Source: Salvia splendens
Lineage: Eukaryota > Streptophyta > Magnoliopsida > Lamiales > Lamiaceae
DNA length: 64,000 bases
NCBI RefSeq assembly: GCF_004379255.2
Contig: NC_056051.1
Location: forward strand, 24,173,267-24,237,266
Direction: 5' to 3'
Below the pieces are notes generated by a model, which searched no databases, was not told the origin of the DNA, and worked only from the letters and a program-made list of their open reading frames with translations. A program made the translations under genes and the position numbers. Positions 22,976 through 37,474 of this stretch are shown in pieces; position 1 is the first letter of the stretch; each line of letters starts with the position of its first letter.

Positions 22976-25532
22976 AGAAAAAAGAACATAGATACATCCC
23001 CTACAATCCTATGCTATAACTTTAAAAAGTAGTAACATAGATCCTTTTAAATAAGTAATGATCTTAAAATGAACTTAAAGAGAAAAGTCATTAGTTATCT
23101 TTAAATTTTTTATTTCCCATAAATCTACAAGTTTAGAAATTTGAAATTTTCACTAGTAGATACCAAATCTAAGAAGCAAGTAATGTCTTAATTTAGTGTC
23201 TTTAAGTATTTTAGTAAAGATCTTTACTTAGTCGAAGATGCCAAATAATACTAGTATATTGTTTTTCACTAAAGTCATATTATATTAATATATAATGGAA
23301 TATTTATGTTTCACTCTACAATAAAGGTGCAGACTTTGTTTCTTGAAATCTGTAACATACTTTGAATTTGGCTACAAGTTTTAGTACCTTATTCCTGGCA
23401 TCTTATTTTGATAATTGTACAACATTTTAATACTTTATGAAAAGGATATTATAACCCAGCTAGCTTGGCATCTGCTTTAGTAATGATGATAACAATTTCA
23501 ATATTATTTTAAAAGAATACATTAGCCATGACATTTGGACATTTGAACAAAGTGTATGCAATATTCTTTGCCAACTAACTACGTCAAGTATAAACATGAT
23601 TTATGGAAGTAGCACGCATCATTAATTAATCTAAAAAATACCTCTATATATATATTTGAAGTTCTTGTCCAAATCTTAACACCTCTCTCTGTCTTTGTTT
23701 AAATCAAAGGTGTGGAGTGGGTATGGAGGGTGCTAGCCATTTCAATCATCCTCATCCATCAATTTTCTTTCTAGATGATAACTACTCTCTTTGTCCACCA
23801 ATAATTGTCTCATTTTGTCATTTTTGTCTATCTGCCAATAAATGTCCCATTTGCTTTCTTACCACTTTTGGCAATGGAATCCACATTCCATTAACTCCAT
23901 CTCACTCACATTTTATTATAAAACTAATATATAAAAGCAGGACTTACGTTCCAATATCTTTTTCCATTCACTTTCCATTACATTTCTTAAAACCTGCAGC
24001 AGTTCAGTCTGCACCCTCCTACACTTGCGATTTGTTTTCATGTCGAAAAATTATCCGTCCCAATCATGGTCCAGAATACGAAGTCCATACCTAATGCCTC
24101 CGAGAAATGTCAGATGTGGACTCGAGAAAATTCAATCCAGTGAGTAAGGATCATATATTAATCATTCGGTCCGACTTCATATACTAATATCTTCCAACTC
24201 TATATTCATTGCAGAAACAAAGCTGGTAATGATATTGCCATATTGGTGATGAAGACAAGAAGCTTGCAATTGAGAATTTTTACAAGCATCCTTTGATCCT
24301 AGTTGGTGATGAGTAAGAGGATCATAATTATAATTACAATTACAAAATTACAATTACAAACTAGTGTGTGATAAAGATATATGCACACAAACCATTACTA
24401 TTCCATCTGGATTTTACAGACGCTCTCAACAAACTAGCGGCTGCTCTTTCCTTGCTAATAAAGTGAGTTAAGAGCTTCACCCCATTATCAAGTTTGTGAC
24501 AACAGCCAAATATAATGGTGATTTAGTTCAATATTTTACTGTATTGTCTGCTTTCTTCCTGGCAATTCAGCTTGCTACTACTTTCAAGTTTGGAGTCATA
24601 TTTAGTATTGCTTTCTCACTCTCATCCTCTCACAATTAAAGGAATGCTTAGTTTCGGAAGAAATGACAGTGTATGTTGTCATTGTGGAGTAGATGATTTA
24701 CTATGCTTAATTAAGACATTCTACTTGTTTATGTTGTGATGTGGATGAGGTGTGTGTGTATTTAATGAATTTATTATTATAAAAGAGCTTGATTTTCGTG
24801 TACATAAAATTTGATTTGCCTATCTTGTTATTGTTTATTGTTACAAATACCATCACAATTATGACATACCAGAATCGTGTTTGTATAAACTTTTTTTTAG
24901 TAAAACTAACTGCGATTTCATGAAAATTCAAGTTTCTACACCACAATCAAATTTAATCAATTTATACTAGTATACTGTAATATTCGTATTATTTGATCAA
25001 TTAATCTATGCATTCGGCACAATCATTTTGTGAACCAAAAGGACGATAATAGACACATTCATGAAATAATACAATCACACAACGAAAATAAGTAGTAATT
25101 TATAGTAATTTTGAAATTAGAGTATTTCGCAAGTCACACAGAACCATCAACCATCTTAAAGGCTAATTCAAAGACTTACACAAATTAAAGATTAGCCAAA
25201 ATAACACAACAAATGAAGTGAAATGTCAATCACATTAGGAATTTAATATCTTTATAGATTGTTACACAAGACAACAAGCAACACACTGAGATTAATGGAT
25301 CTCTACAATACAAGGTAATGTGAAAAATAGAAACATCAAACATGTAAGAGATAATCAGCACATTGATATGATTTGACGACGTAGTAAATATAATACAGTA
25401 TAAGATACTCAAGCAATTACATAATATGAAATACTCCAGCAATTAACAGGTTCGAAAATACATCACAGGTTCGAATATAATAGTTATACATGCCAGAGTT
25501 ATTTTAAACTGTGTAAGTACAAACTAAACCAG
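22976..25532. other. Intergenic, no gene supported
   Basis: AT-rich. Contains the MITE-like arm at 23783-23995 and a moderately complex stretch at 24010-24480 whose frames are all broken; I could not match it to a family. Confidence 0.45.
23783..23995. repeat. Degenerate Stowaway-like arm related to 3760-3950
   Basis: Starts TACTCTCTTTGTCCACC, a decayed form of the Stowaway terminus, and shares ATAATTGTCTC and ATTTTATTATAAAA with 3760-3950. No opposite arm is recognisable. Confidence 0.45.
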
Positions 25533-26952
25533 CTAACGGGACACCATACGGATCCAATACACCATGAAGACAGCGAGAGAATGGCTCCATCTTACGCGAC
25601 GCACAAACAACGGAAACATGATCGCAAGGAAGATACATAAACCAAGGGTACCCACAGCGAATGGCACGCTCCTACCTACGATGGCAATGCCAGCTGCAAA
25701 AGACAGGGTCATCAGCATCAGGGTCACGGGGATCAAGGCTGCCGATAACTCGAGGGCAGCAGCAACCAACCGGTCATCCCCTAGGTGGCCCAAGGTGAGA
25801 AATATCACGGCTATAACCGAAGTACAGATGGCTAACATATCGGATGAGAAGAAGGTAGCGGCTACAATGTGCTTCCAGCGACCAATGTCAGGGTCGGAGA
25901 CGAAATCCTCCACAGGCACGGCAAACGCAGCCCCAACAGTAACACAAGTAAACAGGGTCACCACCACTAAAAATGAGCCCAATGCTCTCCTATTCACCTT
26001 TAACCGACTCTCAGATCCATCAACCAAACCACGCTGGGAAACAAAAACAAATCAATTACATTTCATGCTTGTCAAATTATTAATCTAATGCCTAATTACC
26101 ATATCAATCTGATGCCTAATCACCATATCAATCTCACAATAAAATATCTTAAATAACAAGCAGCAATCATCACTAATTCTATCAATAAATATATATATAT
26201 GTACGGTAACCAATAAAAATATGCAAGCATTCTGATGGATTCAATTTTGCAATTCATCTCTCAATAACACAGACTAGCGTAGTAGTAGTATTTTCTAAAT
26301 TACCTAATTTAAATATTCTACATAACAGCCCAAACAAATTACTCTACAATGCAAGGCCCAAATATTCTAATTATGAGATAACAGCCCAACAATTTAAATA
26401 CTAGCATGTTACTTCATGGAGTATAAAAATTAGGCACTTTAATTAACTAATTTCAAATAAAAAAATAAAAATCGTAACCTCTTCCGCAACGATCGGAGCG
26501 GTCGGAACGCCTTCCGCCGGAACTCCCCCAGTCGCAGCGCCTCCAGCCGGAACTCCCCCAGTCGCAACGCCTCCAGCCGGAACTCCCCCAGTCGCAAAGC
26601 CTCCAGCCGGAACTCCCCCAGTCGCAAAGCCTCCAGCCGGAACTCCCCCAGTCGCAACGCCTCCAGCCGGAACTCCCCCAGTCGCAGCGCCTCCAGCCGG
26701 AGCGGTCGGAACTCCTCCAGCCTGAACGGTCGGAGGAGTAACCTGTTCCGCATCCGGAACGATCGGAATGCCTCCAGTCGCAGCGCCTGCAGCCGGAACG
26801 GTGAGAACGCCTCCAGCCGGAACTCCCTCAGTCGCAACGCCTCCAGCCGGAACGGTCAGAACGCCTCCAGGCGGAACTCCCCCAGTCGCAACGCCTCCTG
26901 CCGGAGCGGTCGGAGCTCCTCCTCCGATCTCCTCGATCTCGGAGCTTGCCAT
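25533..26952 (-). CDS. PGG-domain membrane protein with N-terminal Gly/Pro/Ala/Val repeats
   Basis: Two exons on the minus strand, 26952-26479 and 26033-25533, joined in phase 0 (GAG|GTTACG ... CCCAG|CGT), encode 324 residues. Residues 1-12 are acidic ('MASSEIEEIGGG'). Residues to about 158 are low-complexity repeats of a GGVPAGG.AT decapeptide. The second exon has four hydrophobic segments beginning 'RALGSFLVVVTLFTCVTVGAAF', the form of the PGG domain found at the C-terminus of ACD6-type ankyrin proteins. No ankyrin repeats are present, which is unusual for that family. An in-frame ATG at 27093 exists, but the intervening sequence is CT-rich and leader-like, so the start at 26952 is preferred. 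Function unknown; a membrane location is inferred. Confidence 0.7.
26521..26700 (-). repeat. Coding minisatellite, six 30-bp units
   Basis: Exactly six 30-bp copies, each AACTCCCCCAGTCGCA-xxx-GCCTCCAGCCGG on the plus strand, encode the decapeptide repeat of the PGG protein. Related but degenerate copies continue to about 26930. Variable bases in the six units, in order, are gcg, acg, aag, aag, acg, gcg. Confidence 0.9.
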
Positions 26953-27294
26953 GAGAATCACGTAGAAGATGTTGTTTGAGAGGGGAGAGAGGAGATGTCT
27001 GAGAGTGTTTGAGAGGGGATATGAGTGTTTGAGAGATAGAGAGATGGCGACATAGAGATTTTCTTCCCCCATCTCCATCAAATTATTTTCCATTAATGGA
27101 AGTACTCAGATATAGTAATTAGGAATTCACAATAACAGGAAGAAGATGGTAACACTATACCAATGAAGATACACAGAATATGATATACCAATGGAAGTCC
27201 TATACCAATGAAGATAGTGATGTACTTTTTCCAAAATTGCAACATCGCTTGCCGCATTTTATAAGAATAAGTACTACTATGAAATAAGACCAAC

Positions 27295-27435
27295 GGGTCG
27301 CAGCCCGGAGCTATGGTGACTTTGAGGTCACGGGTTCAAACCCCGCCACCTGCTGGGAGACTTTCGGCTTTAATCCGCAAGCCCGGTTGAGTAAGATTTT
27401 CGGCAGATTCGATATACTCAGTGGTCAAACAAAGT
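27295..27435 (+). mobile_element. tRNA-derived SINE-like sequence
   Basis: Contains GAGGTCACGGGTTCAAACCC (B-box like) followed by CCGCCACCTGC, with GGTCGCAGCCCGGAGC upstream in the A-box region, then a CTTTCGGCTTTAATCCGC body. The acceptor stem does not pair, so it is not a functional tRNA. Ends are not defined. Confidence 0.5.
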
Positions 27436-28097
27436 ATGTAGAAGCTAACAGTGACAGTTACATCACTAACTAGAAAAGGCACTAAAACTTTAGTTTACAT
27501 AAGTAGTAAACGAATCCCAACACACATATAGTACTAATGTACCCACTGCTGACCTGAGGCAACTGTTGCTTGCTTTCCTCAAATAGCTTCTGGAAATCGC
27601 AGTTGTGCTAAAAAACGTCTTAACACTATAGGTATACAAAAATTTATTACTTTTGTTTAATTATTTCTTGCATCAAATTCATAGTATTTGTTCGGGGACG
27701 AAATTCATGTTCAATAGCTTAAGCGACATAATTTTACTTTCATCTATAGTACTAAGACCATCCACTACGGGTCTCGCCGGCGTCTCGCGTCTCATCCCCG
27801 CGAGACGGGACGCCGGCGCGACGCGTTGCAGCCTCCATCTCGTCCCGTCTCGTCCCGCGTCTCGTCCCGGCGAGCCACGAGACAGGCTGTCTCGCCACGC
27901 GCCGAGGCAACGTGGAGCAACCCGGCGTCGTGCGTGACGCCCACTCGCCGGCCCGCGAGTGGGCGTCGTCACGTGCTGACGCAATAAATATTTTTTTAAA
28001 AAAAATCGAATTTAAATAAAAAAAAATTGTAACGGTAATAATACCGTTTTTTTATTTTTTTTATAATTTTTTTGATTTTTTATTAATTTTTTTACTC

Positions 28098-28105
28098 TAT
28101 AAATA
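28098..28105 (+). promoter_or_regulatory. TATA box of Harbinger copy C
   Basis: TATAAATA about 105 bp before ATG 28209, the same arrangement as in copies A and B. Confidence 0.6.
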
Positions 28106-28208
28106 CTCCTAAACTCATCCTCATTTCACACACAACTACACATCTATTCTTCCTATCATCTAAATTTTCTCTCAAATTTTCTCTCAAATTTTCATAAACC
28201 AACTCAAG

Positions 28209-29396
28209 ATGTCCGGCGACGGCGACGGCAACTACGGCGGTTCCGGCGACGGCGGGTGGGATCTCAACGCGTTCGGCGATTGGGAGACAATGATCAACAC
28301 ATTGGGCGGTTCCGGTTCGTCAACCCCTGGGACTCAGGGTTCGGCGACGCCGATGGGGTACCAACCACCCAATTTTGACCTTGATGCATATGTCCGTCCC
28401 TCCGCCACGCGGTATTCGCAGGGATTATCCCAGATCCGGGAGGATTTTCCCTGTGGCACTGGCGGTGGAGGTGGCACTGGCGGTGGAGGTGGCACTGGCG
28501 GTGGAGGTGGCTGAGGCGGTGGAGGTGGCACTGGCGGTGTACAACCCCAGGCGGGCGAGGACGAGGAGGAAGAAGAAGAAGAGACCCTTGGCCGGCATCC
28601 GTACAGCAACTTCGAAACGATGGCGGTGTACAACGCCTGGATCACGGTCTCGTACGATCCCATCGTCGGGAATCAACAAACCCGGAAGTGTTTCTGGGAA
28701 AAGGTCTGCGAGGTCTACCACCAGATAAAGCCGAAAGGCTCCCGCAAGCGCAAAGTTAAAATGCGCCGCTCTCACTTTGACCGAGTCGACCGACAGATCA
28801 AAAAATTCTGCGGCATCTACTTGACTGAAGAGGCGCGCTACCAAAGCGGTGCCACGGCCACCGACATTTTGACGTCCGCTTTGCACGCCTACTACCAGGA
28901 CGAGGGTCATCAATTCAGATTTGTTGATGTTTAGCAGGCCGTCAAGGACGAGGAACGGTGGGCCGGAGGTTTCCGCTCCAGCTCGGGCTCAACCTCGAAG
29001 CGCATGAAGCATACGGTGAGTGGCCAATACTCGTCTGGTGGTGACACCGATGACATCAGCCAACCTGAGGCTGAATCCCGGGAGTTTGCGGGTACGGTCG
29101 GCGATGCTGGAGGATCCGCGCGTGGGCGCCGTCGGCCGCAAGGGACAAAGGCGGCGAAAGCGGCTAGAGCAAGGAAGGGCCGAGGCGAATCAAGCCAGCC
29201 GGCCTCGGGCTAGCGGGGAGGCTCAGACACACTTATGGTGGCGTACATGACCGCCACAATGGCGGACACTTCCCACTTCTCGTACGCCCAATTCACGGCC
29301 TGGTGGAACAGAATTGTTGCTATGGCAGCACAACTTGACCTTCCGACACCCCCTAAACCTCGACCGCCTCCAGAGGATGATTCGCCGGCGGAGTAG
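28209..29396 (+). pseudogene. Harbinger ORF1 Myb/SANT-like and NAM-associated-type protein, three premature stops
   Basis: One uninterrupted frame from ATG 28209 to TAG 29394-29396 carries stops at 28512-28514, 28932-28934 and 29211-29213, with no frameshift. The product would have a Gly-rich N-terminus, (GGGGT)n repeats, an acidic run, then a SANT-like domain ('YSNFETMAVYNAWITVSYDP', about residues 132-220) with a basic 'KGSRKRKVKMRR' segment. A Lys/Arg-rich linker and a C-terminal 'FSYAQFTAWWNRIV' helix follow. It is related in layout to the intact protein at 40816-42318. By that comparison the second stop replaces a Trp codon. Confidence 0.75.
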
Positions 29397-29723
29397 TTTT
29401 TTTTTTTATTTTGTGTGTTTTTTTATTTTGTGTCTTTTTTATTTTGTGTGTTTATTTAGTTTGTGTGTTTTTAATAAAGTGTGGTTTTTAATAAAGTGTG
29501 TTTGTTTAAATTGAATTGGGTAGAAAAAAAAATTCTAAATGAAATTGAATGAATAGTAATTAAGGGACGGTATAGAGACGGTTAAGAGACGGAGCGTTGC
29601 AGGTTCCGTCCCTTAGTTAAGGGATGGAGGAAAAAAGGACGGTGGGGCCCTCAAATAGTGCTCAAATAGTAGTTAAGAGACGGTTTAAGTGACGGTATAG
29701 AGACAGCGTAGTGGATGACCTAA

Positions 29724-30130
29724 ATAGTTTTATTTTCCTATATTAAACTGTCCATAAAAATTACTCCTACTAGTTTTTATACTCCATAATTCAAGTACTC
29801 TTAAGTTTTTTCATTTTTCATTATTAATAATCACATTTTCACTCTATATACCTCTTATTATAACATTTTATATTAAACCTTTGATCATCTACTATCAAGA
29901 TTATTTTTTGTGACCAAAATTAGTACAATACGATTTTGTACCAAACTTATACTAATACTTCATCATTTCATGCAATAATATACTCCATTTACTCTACTCA
30001 AGTCACATCTTTCTTTTATAGATGTCTCATATTAATTTATACATTTTCAAAAATAAAAATATTTTTATTTTATTCTCCTTCTACTAATCTCACAAAATAA
30101 AATTTTATACTCCTACTAAAATCTCATGTA
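29724..30130. other. AT-rich spacer upstream of ACBP
   Basis: No gene. Likely contains the distal promoter of the ACBP gene; no clear TATA element chosen. Confidence 0.4.
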
Positions 30131-30435
30131 TAATAAAAAAAATGCTCTAATTAGTGGGACAGAAAAGGGGTATAAACTGCAAAGAACTGCAGGAAAGAAA
30201 GAGTGCAGAAAATATCAGTCCCAAGCCAAGCTGGAAACAGTTAATTCCAGAAAAAGAAAAAAAAATCAATCTGGGGTTTGCCGCCGCAGTGAGGGAAAAA
30301 AGCAATCGATCCCAGAAATTCCAGTTTCCCTCTTTCTAGGGTTAGCTTTTCTCGGAAATCCCCAATTCACCAAACCTCTGCCCGATTTCTCACTGTTTTG
30401 ATTAGATAATCTTGTCTTCATTTGATCGGGAATTG

Positions 30436-33400
30436 ATGGCGGAGTCGCACGAATTACTTCAATCGGTGTTGTTGGGGCTCATCTTCTCCTACCTGCTCGC
30501 GAAGCTATTCTCAGTGATATTCGCCTTCCGCGACGAGAATCTGAGGATCACGCGCGCTGATTCACCCGAGCCTGAAGCTGAAGATGTAGCCGCAGATTCC
30601 TCGGCTCGGATTTCGGATGAGAACGAGCCGTTTATCCGCGGAGGAGGCGTGTCGGGGAACGAAAGCGTGGTGACGAGTGATCACAGTGATAGTGATGACG
30701 ATTGGGAGGGCGTTGAGAGCACCGAATTGGACGAGATCTTCAGTGCCGCCACTGCGTTTGTTGCGGCCACGGCTGCCGATAGGGCGGCGATGAAGGTGTC
30801 GAATGATGTCCAGCTCCAGCTTTATAGCTTGTATAAGATTGCGACTGAGGGGCCGTGTTCGGCTCCCCAGCCTTCTGCCTTGAAAATGACTGCTCGGGCG
30901 AAATGGTGAGATTCATTCGACTACCATTTCTATTCCTGATCGAGTTTATTGATTCTCGTTTGAGTTGTTTTTTCATTTATCATTGATGTTTGGAGATTGT
31001 AATGTGTGATTTTAGTTTGCTGTCGTGAAGCTGTGGGATTTGGATTTGGTCGCCTCATAAACATGTTCATCTTTATTAAGTGTTCCAACTTTAGGTTCAA
31101 GTTGTTTTAGTAGGAAATAAAGAACATATCTTCACTGTGGTTAGTATTGTTAAGGAGCCAGAAGAGTATATGAGGATCTGCATAAAAGGTTCTCTAAGGA
31201 ACATGAATTATGCATTTCTGATTCTCTTGGTTACTAAGCACATGATTTTTATATCTGTTACAGGGATTCCTTCCCTCATTTGAGGTCATGCTTTAATGAT
31301 TAAATGCCTCTTTTGAAAGTTCTTGTGCTGTATTTTGAAGGTGTTCCATGCAGTTGCTATTGTACGGCTAGTAACATAGTTGGCATTTTGTATGAAGTTC
31401 AAAATTTGTAGTGGCATATGGCTTTATACTTCAATGACTTATTGATGTTTTGCTTGTTTTCTCTGCCTTTTGAGATTGAAGATATTGTGGCTGACCCATT
31501 GAAATATTTGTCTTTTTGTGTGCTAGGCAAGCGTGGCAGAAATTGGGTGCTATGCCTCCTGAAGAAGCAATGGAGAAGTACATTGACATTGTTTCTGAGT
31601 TATATCCCACTTGGGCTTCTGGCCTTGCCAGTGTGAGACTAGATTCATTTAGCTCAATTATATGAACTCTGATTTCTACATTTATTCTCATCTTAACCAT
31701 TGCTGTTGGCATTCATATGCATCATGTAGCAACATCAGAAGAAGAAGGATGAAAGTACCAGTGGATCCATGGGAGGTGCTGGAGGACCTATGGGACCTGT
31801 TTTTAGTACATTTGTTTATGAAGAGGAATCAGGAACTGACTTGTGAGTATGCTAATTGTTTCTTTAATGTTATATGGCTTTCAGTCACATCGTCTCACTA
31901 TATCCTCTGTGTTGTTGTAATGTCTCCATGTTTTCACTTTTATGGTGCAATATTGGGTATCTTACTAGTATATTTTAATATAGACAAGGATGGTGGAAGG
32001 GATGGTTGATGAAGAACTTTAAATGTTAGCTTTATAAGATCTTACTAGAAGACCAATCTCACACTCTCCTCTTCCATCCACAAGGGACAGGGGATGTACA
32101 CCTTAAGAGTTCATTCAATTCCTTGACTCCTAAAGATGTTATGATAATTTTTTCATGTTTATGTAGTAATTTTTTCTATATTGAACTAATACTGCATACT
32201 TTAGTGATGATTTATACTATAGATTTTACTTCTTCTCGTCTCGTCAAATTCTGAGTTCCGACCATGTATCAACCCTGCATATCATTCCTACAATCCTCTT
32301 GAAACCTCGCGCGTATGTAACTAGAAAAGTACATTATTTAATCAGAAAACTACATACTTCCTATCTGGTTTTTGTATGGTTTCAGATAAGTCCTCAGTAT
32401 TGGATAGAATTAGAGGCAATTGTGCATGGAGTCTGGACATAAAACTATATTTCTAGCCCTTTTCCTCATTACTATGATAATATGGTTCAGAGAGGAAGAT
32501 TTGATTAAATCTTATCTTGTCTTTGAAGGAAATTGGATGCTATTCATGCCTTTGCACGTGAAGGAGATGAAGGAAATCTGCTCAAGTGCATTGAGAATGA
32601 TGTTCCCCTAGATGTAAAAGGTTTGCGGATGTCAAAATTCTTGTGTCCCCTGCTATACCTTCTCCCTTTCTAAGTTAAAAACTTGTTCCCTGATTGCCTT
32701 CCATGAAGCTGCTCCTCGAGAAAAAACTTTATTTTTAAACAATTAAGTTGTCAATTTTTCTTTGGATCTTTTCTATGTTTTTTGGTGAGTTGAAAGGAAA
32801 AGCTGTAGTTCAGCAAATTCAGTACCGTCAGTAAAACCATGTCAGCTTAAAATGTGTCTTGCACTTCTATCATACAAATCCTCGTATCTATTTGTTTAGA
32901 TTATTAAATTCCAATTTTTGCAGACAGTGAGGGCCGTACTCCTTTACACTGGGCTGTAGATCGAGGCCATTTGAGCATTACTGAATTGCTTCTGAACAAG
33001 AACGCTGATGTCAATGCTAAGGTAGATGCAAATTTTATATAGTGTTTATATTTTCACATCGCTTGGCTAAGAAAAGATAGCAAATCCTCTCAAAACACGT
33101 CATATTTTCTATTTCATGCGGTAAAAATGTTTGGAATAACTTACAAGGCGATGGGAAGGATATATCTTGGGCTCTGAGCTGGCTGTTTTTAGATGTCACT
33201 TGATTGGAACAAAGCTGTATTCCTGCTTTTGTCAAATGATTAACTACATGTGCTTATTGTAGGATGGTGAAGGCCAAACCCCTTTGCATTACGCTGCTGT
33301 GTGTGAGAGAACTGCCATTGCGGAATTGCTTGTGAAACATGGTGCGGACATAGAAGTGAAAGACGACGAAGGGAATGCACCCAGGGATCTCTGTGAGTCG

Positions 33401-33442
33401 AGGTGGTCAGGGTTGGATCTCGTGACTAAAGGGGCCAATTAA
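30436..33442 (+). CDS. ACBP1: Acyl-CoA-binding protein with ankyrin repeats (class II ACBP)
   Basis: Six exons (30436-30905, 31527-31632, 31730-31842, 32529-32620, 32924-33021, 33263-33442) encode 352 residues, the usual class II length. Order: N-terminal membrane anchor (about residues 5-32, 'LLGLIFSYLLAKLFSVIF'), acidic linker with 'DDDWEGVESTELDE', acyl-CoA-binding domain (about 98-190, with 'YSLYKIATEGPC' and 'KWQAWQKLGAMPPEEAMEKY'), spacer with 'GPMGPVFSTFVYEEES', and two ankyrin repeats (261-293 and 294-326, each 'G.TPLH'). These proteins bind long-chain acyl-CoA and lipids at ER/plasma membranes, and the ankyrins recruit partners such as transcription factors. Start chosen at the second in-frame ATG (MAESHELL), which matches the family; ATG 30412 would add eight residues. 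Whether it is ACBP1 or ACBP2 is not settled by sequence; the neighbouring importin beta favours ACBP1. Confidence 0.9.
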
Positions 33443-33944
33443 ATCAGAAGTGTTCCACATTGTACAGGACTAAGATCGTAACATCTCAAGGATTAAGCAA
33501 AATTTCAGCCTTGATAGATTGGTGGTGGTGTCTAAACTTTGTAGTTCCTGACCTCAATTTGTTCTTTTTGCCTAATTGGAGTAAGTAAAATTTTGGGGGC
33601 TGTGCACTTCCTCAGATAGATCAATTGATGCTAATCGAATTCACCCCTTTCTCGTCTCAATTAATATTATTGGAACTTTCAAGTGTGGCACTGTTTTAAA
33701 GGCATTAGACAAGATGCAGCCTTTAAATTTATATTCATTTGCCTATAAAAAACACTTCATAAGCAATAGTTAGGAATAAAATGCGTATGAGATTTGGAAT
33801 GAATAAGGCATTCACATAATCAAAACTCTCTTTTTGAAAGAGAGAAAAACAAGCAAAAACAAATGTATGAAAATTCGACCATTCTACTTCTACTATGTAT
33901 CAAAATCCAAAAAATTCACAAATCTAAAAACCTAAAAAAATCAT

Positions 33945-36987
<3,043 letters not shown>

Positions 36988-37123
36988 TGCTTCAAGCTCA
37001 ACAATCTATTGAATTACAGTTGGCCTTGGTTTGCTTTCACCTACGTACTCCGTTTGATTTTTCCTCTCTGTTAGTAGTTATGAAATCGGAAGAATCGTTG
37101 ATGAGAATTGTGGAGTTCGCGGC

Positions 37124-37133
37124 AATATATATA
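37124..37133 (-). promoter_or_regulatory. TATA box of BiP
   Basis: On the minus strand CTATATATAT, about 135 bp before the start codon, leaving a leader of roughly 105 bp. Confidence 0.65.
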
Positions 37134-37150
37134 GCCAGGGCGCATGGATC

Positions 37151-37180
37151 ACACGTCACCCGTGCTTACCTGGACCAATC
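37151..37180 (-). promoter_or_regulatory. Candidate unfolded-protein-response element of BiP
   Basis: Just upstream of the TATA box, read on the gene strand: ATTGGTCCAGG (37179-37169), one base from the ERSE-II/P-UPRE form ATTGGTCCACG, then GGTGACGTGT (37160-37151), which contains the TGACGTG core bound by bZIP60/bZIP28-type factors. Further ACGT cores lie at about 37280, 37331 and 37371. The assignment rests on motif match only. Confidence 0.5.
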
Positions 37181-37474
37181 AGGTTTCGGAGTGCGTCAGC
37201 AATTCAATTCCCGCTTTCTTTTGGTGCCATCGTGGCTTCGGTGGGCCATCCGCATCGGGGTGTCGTGTCAGTTTTGATTACGTGTCACAATGAAAAATCG
37301 CTATATGGCCATGCTGGCCAATTATATCCTTACGTGACTTGGGAAGATCGCAGCCGTTGGATGGCTGAGAACGTGCATATACGGTTTAGATCGCCGATTT
37401 TTCGCTCTAATTTACCTTTTTTTTTCAATTTTATATGCGTGCAATGCGCAATTTTCTCGCTCTAGTCTATCCTG

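Larger units (their letters stand above)
27756..29720 (+). mobile_element. PIF/Harbinger-type element carrying only ORF1 (copy C, distinct subfamily)
   Basis: Termini GACCATCCACTACG (left) and GGTCATCCACTACG (right end, other strand), with TAA duplicated outside (27753-27755, 29721-29723). The left subterminal region is rich in GTCTCG/CGAGAC repeats. A TATA box (28098-28105) and CT-rich leader precede a single pseudo-ORF. No transposase. It sits between the divergent PGG and ACBP genes, about 0.8 kb from the first and 0.7 kb from the second start codon. Confidence 0.85.

Noticed and set aside
26439..26837. 132-codon Arg/Leu/Phe-rich minus-strand ORF
   Set aside because: Same strand as the PGG gene but another frame of the 30-bp minisatellite; repeats keep all frames open.
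27295..27370. Possible tRNA gene
   Set aside because: The B box is good but no cloverleaf or acceptor stem forms; called SINE-like instead.
27679..27984. Arg-rich ORFs on both strands in the left end of Harbinger copy C
   Set aside because: They lie in the GC-rich subterminal repeats upstream of the TATA box and have no domain.
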